Shown piece after piece: positions 63,889-64,000 of a stretch of 64,000 nucleotides of DNA (its first letter is position 1; every line of letters starts with the position of its first letter). This DNA comes from an uncultured Jannaschia sp. (GTDB taxonomy: Bacteria > Pseudomonadota > Alphaproteobacteria > Rhodobacterales > Rhodobacteraceae): assembly GCA_947494145.1 (NCBI GenBank), contig CANLTZ010000010.1, positions 124,001 to 188,000 on the forward strand, read 5' to 3'. The notes beneath the pieces are model-generated. The model worked only from the letters and a program-made list of their open reading frames with translations. It made no database searches and had not been told where the DNA came from. A program made the position numbers and the translations under genes.

Positions 63889-64000
63889 TTACTCCGCCGG
63901 TGTCGCCATCAGGTCCGTGGCGCTCATGGCGCGGCGGGACATGTCGACCACGTTGCGGCGCGGCACCGGGTTGGTCAGCTTCAGCGCGTCGGTCATCTCG
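63889..64000 (-). CDS. C-terminal end of an unidentified gene
   Basis: On the minus strand the frame is open from the window edge to a TAA at 63889-63891. The last residues include MTDALKLTNPVPRRNVVDMSRRAMSATDLMATPAE; an ATG lies at the window edge, but the true start may lie outside. Codon use fits the genome. Too little is visible to name a family. Confidence 0.5.
   Translation of the reverse strand, partial: EMTDALKLTNPVPRRNVVDMSRRAMSATDLMATPAE

Overview
The window is high-GC DNA from an alphaproteobacterium of the Rhodobacteraceae (Rhodobacter/Roseobacter group). Three things point there: a complete Rhodobacter-type gene transfer agent (GTA) cluster followed directly by cysE, an E1-beta subunit of pyruvate dehydrogenase with its own lipoyl domain, and typical family gene pairs such as fabF-mltG, cvpA-purF and ccmF-ccmH. 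I see no rRNA, tRNA, CRISPR array, complete insertion sequence or integrase. The genus cannot be fixed by eye.

Layout. 0-9.2 kb (minus strand): a truncated alpha/beta hydrolase, an unknown protein, metA, a P-loop ATPase, two DMT transporters, a FadL-like outer-membrane protein, and the overlapping genes ccmE-murI-acyltransferase. 9.2-12.5 kb (minus): a DUF4105 protein and acpP-fabG-fabD. 12.7-21.7 kb (plus): a cytochrome b561-YceI fusion, a phage-type endolysin/holin pair, ccmF-ccmH, a DUF2087 protein, a paaG-like hydratase, fabF and mltG. 22.1-35.8 kb (plus): GTA genes g1 to g15, all open. cysE follows at 35.9-36.7 kb.

36.7-48.6 kb is mostly central carbon metabolism on the minus strand: pdhA-pdhB-pdhC, ftsB, class I fructose-bisphosphate aldolase, an SDR, an exported unknown, pgk and gap. 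Next come a VOC protein and a 47-residue membrane microprotein. 48.7-54 kb holds an acyl-CoA desaturase, a DUF808 protein, an old-yellow-enzyme-type oxidoreductase and transketolase. 54-64 kb holds a coiled-coil protein with ZapA, an SDR, bioY, a methyltransferase, an MBL-fold hydrolase, a DUF1284 protein, radA-cvpA-purF, an unusual PP-loop protein and the tail of one more gene.

The main biological system is the GTA, with its endolysin/holin pair 7 kb upstream. It has head, portal, protease, tail, hub, peptidase and tail-tip genes but no integrase, repressor or replication genes. Points less often described are a textbook intrinsic terminator between g2 and g3, a terminator-like hairpin just before g1, and a hairpin after the capsid gene. 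Together they suggest that GTA transcription may be attenuated or antiterminated. Between genes I find a family of about 110-160 bp palindromic elements (three copies), a 109-bp MITE-like element that supplies the stop codon of an SDR gene, a short TGAGTATTTTTG repeat (three copies), a full CtrA-type site, and a 28-nt palindrome in front of pdhA.
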